DNA of 12,856 bases, from assembly GCA_900539345.1 (NCBI GenBank), contig UQBS01000071.1:1-12856 (forward strand), in the 5' to 3' direction. Made by a program: the position numbers and the translations under genes. Position 1 is the first letter of the stretch. Each line of letters begins with the position of its first letter. Below are positions 12,511-12,856 of this stretch, one piece after another. The notes under the pieces were generated by a model that did not search any database, had not been told where the DNA came from, and saw nothing but the letters and a program-made list of their open reading frames with translations. Source of the DNA: an uncultured Coriobacteriaceae bacterium. GTDB lineage: Bacteria; Actinomycetota; Coriobacteriia; Coriobacteriales; UMGS124.

Positions 12511-12856
12511 TTAGCACTTCTCGGGCTCGGGATACTCCACGCCGAAGGTCTCGACGGTGACCTTCTTCATGACCTGGGGGGTCAGGGGCTTGTCGTTGGG
12601 GCCACGGCGCGTGTTGGCGATAGCGTCCACGACCTCCATGCCCTCGAGCACCTTGCCGAAGGCGGCGTACTGGCCGTCGAGATGCGGCGAGTTCTTGTGC
12701 ATGATGAAGAACTGGCTGCCGGCGCTGTTGGGCATCATGGTGCGGGCCATGGAGAGAACGCCGCGGTCATGCTTGAGGTCGTTCTTGAAGCCATTGCGCG
12801 TGAACTCGCCCTTGATGCTGTAGCCGGGGCCGCCCGTGCCCATGCCCTTGGGGTCG
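12511..12856 (-). CDS. Cyclophilin-type peptidyl-prolyl cis-trans isomerase (partial, 5' end outside window)
   Basis: The visible 114 residues are the C-terminal two-thirds of a cyclophilin, which catalyses cis-trans isomerisation of peptide bonds before proline and assists protein folding. Typical segments are DPKGMGTGGPGYSIKGEF at the visible start (a full gene would have GGDP just upstream), then SMARTMMPNSAGSQFFIMHK, then the LDGQYAAFGKVLEGMEVVDAIA signature. The ATG at 12843 is internal, because the conserved GGDP-G-G-TGGPGY region continues upstream of it beyond the window edge. Whether the protein has a signal peptide or lipobox cannot be seen. A strong terminator follows 25 nt after the stop. 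Confidence 0.93.
   Translation of the reverse strand, partial: DPKGMGTGGPGYSIKGEFTRNGFKNDLKHDRGVLSMARTMMPNSAGSQFFIMHKNSPHLDGQYAAFGKVLEGMEVVDAIANTRRGPNDKPLTPQVMKKVTVETFGVEYPEPEKC

Overview
The window reads as chromosomal DNA from a GC-rich, Gram-positive, anaerobic gut actinobacterium, most likely class Coriobacteriia (Eggerthellaceae, Atopobiaceae or Coriobacteriaceae). The strongest clue is a divergent pair typical of that class: a Tat-exported FMN-binding/FAD flavoprotein reductase next to a LuxR-type regulator whose N-terminal half is a polytopic membrane domain. A bile salt hydrolase and a bleomycin-hydrolase-type aminopeptidase C fit the same setting. The taxonomic call is an inference from gene content and high GC, not from a marker gene.

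Layout. 1-2770: an AraC-family regulator, then aminopeptidase C (pepC) and its hairpin terminator, all on +. 2771-3250: a long leader-like intergenic region with an intrinsic terminator, a well-started 38-codon reading frame and a second hairpin, leading to a 14-helix DHA2 drug/H+ antiporter (3251-4738, +). 4791-5900: a secreted C39-like cysteine peptidase gene on -, bracketed by two near-identical ~52-nt hairpin elements that appear to terminate it and the next gene. 5956-10104: the flavoprotein reductase (-) and the divergent membrane-LuxR regulator (+); the regulator's translation-initiation region is present three times at an exact 66-nt period. 10105-10690: a C-rich intergenic stretch with four degenerate ~77-nt repeats. 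10706-11656: bile salt hydrolase (+) with a strong terminator. 11731-11960: a gene-free AT-rich island with perfect inverted repeats. 11981-12486 (-): a DUF2442 gene and a 5'-truncated DUF4160 remnant, enclosed by two copies of one terminator. 12511-12856 (-): the 3' part of a cyclophilin-type peptidyl-prolyl isomerase running off the window.

How the genes work together. Most genes look like single transcription units with their own terminators. The clearest functional pairing is regulator plus reductase: in Coriobacteriia such membrane-LuxR proteins are thought to control the neighbouring respiratory-type reductase, which would use a small organic molecule as electron acceptor at the cell surface. 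Its substrate cannot be read from the sequence. The bile salt hydrolase and the DHA2 exporter may both help with bile or xenobiotic stress, but they are not in one operon. I found no rRNA, tRNA, CRISPR array, transposase or integrase. I do not see a convincing new multi-gene system. The most unusual signals are the triplicated start region of the LuxR gene, the leader region before the exporter, the small inverted-repeat island after bsh, and the duplicated terminator around the DUF4160/DUF2442 segment.
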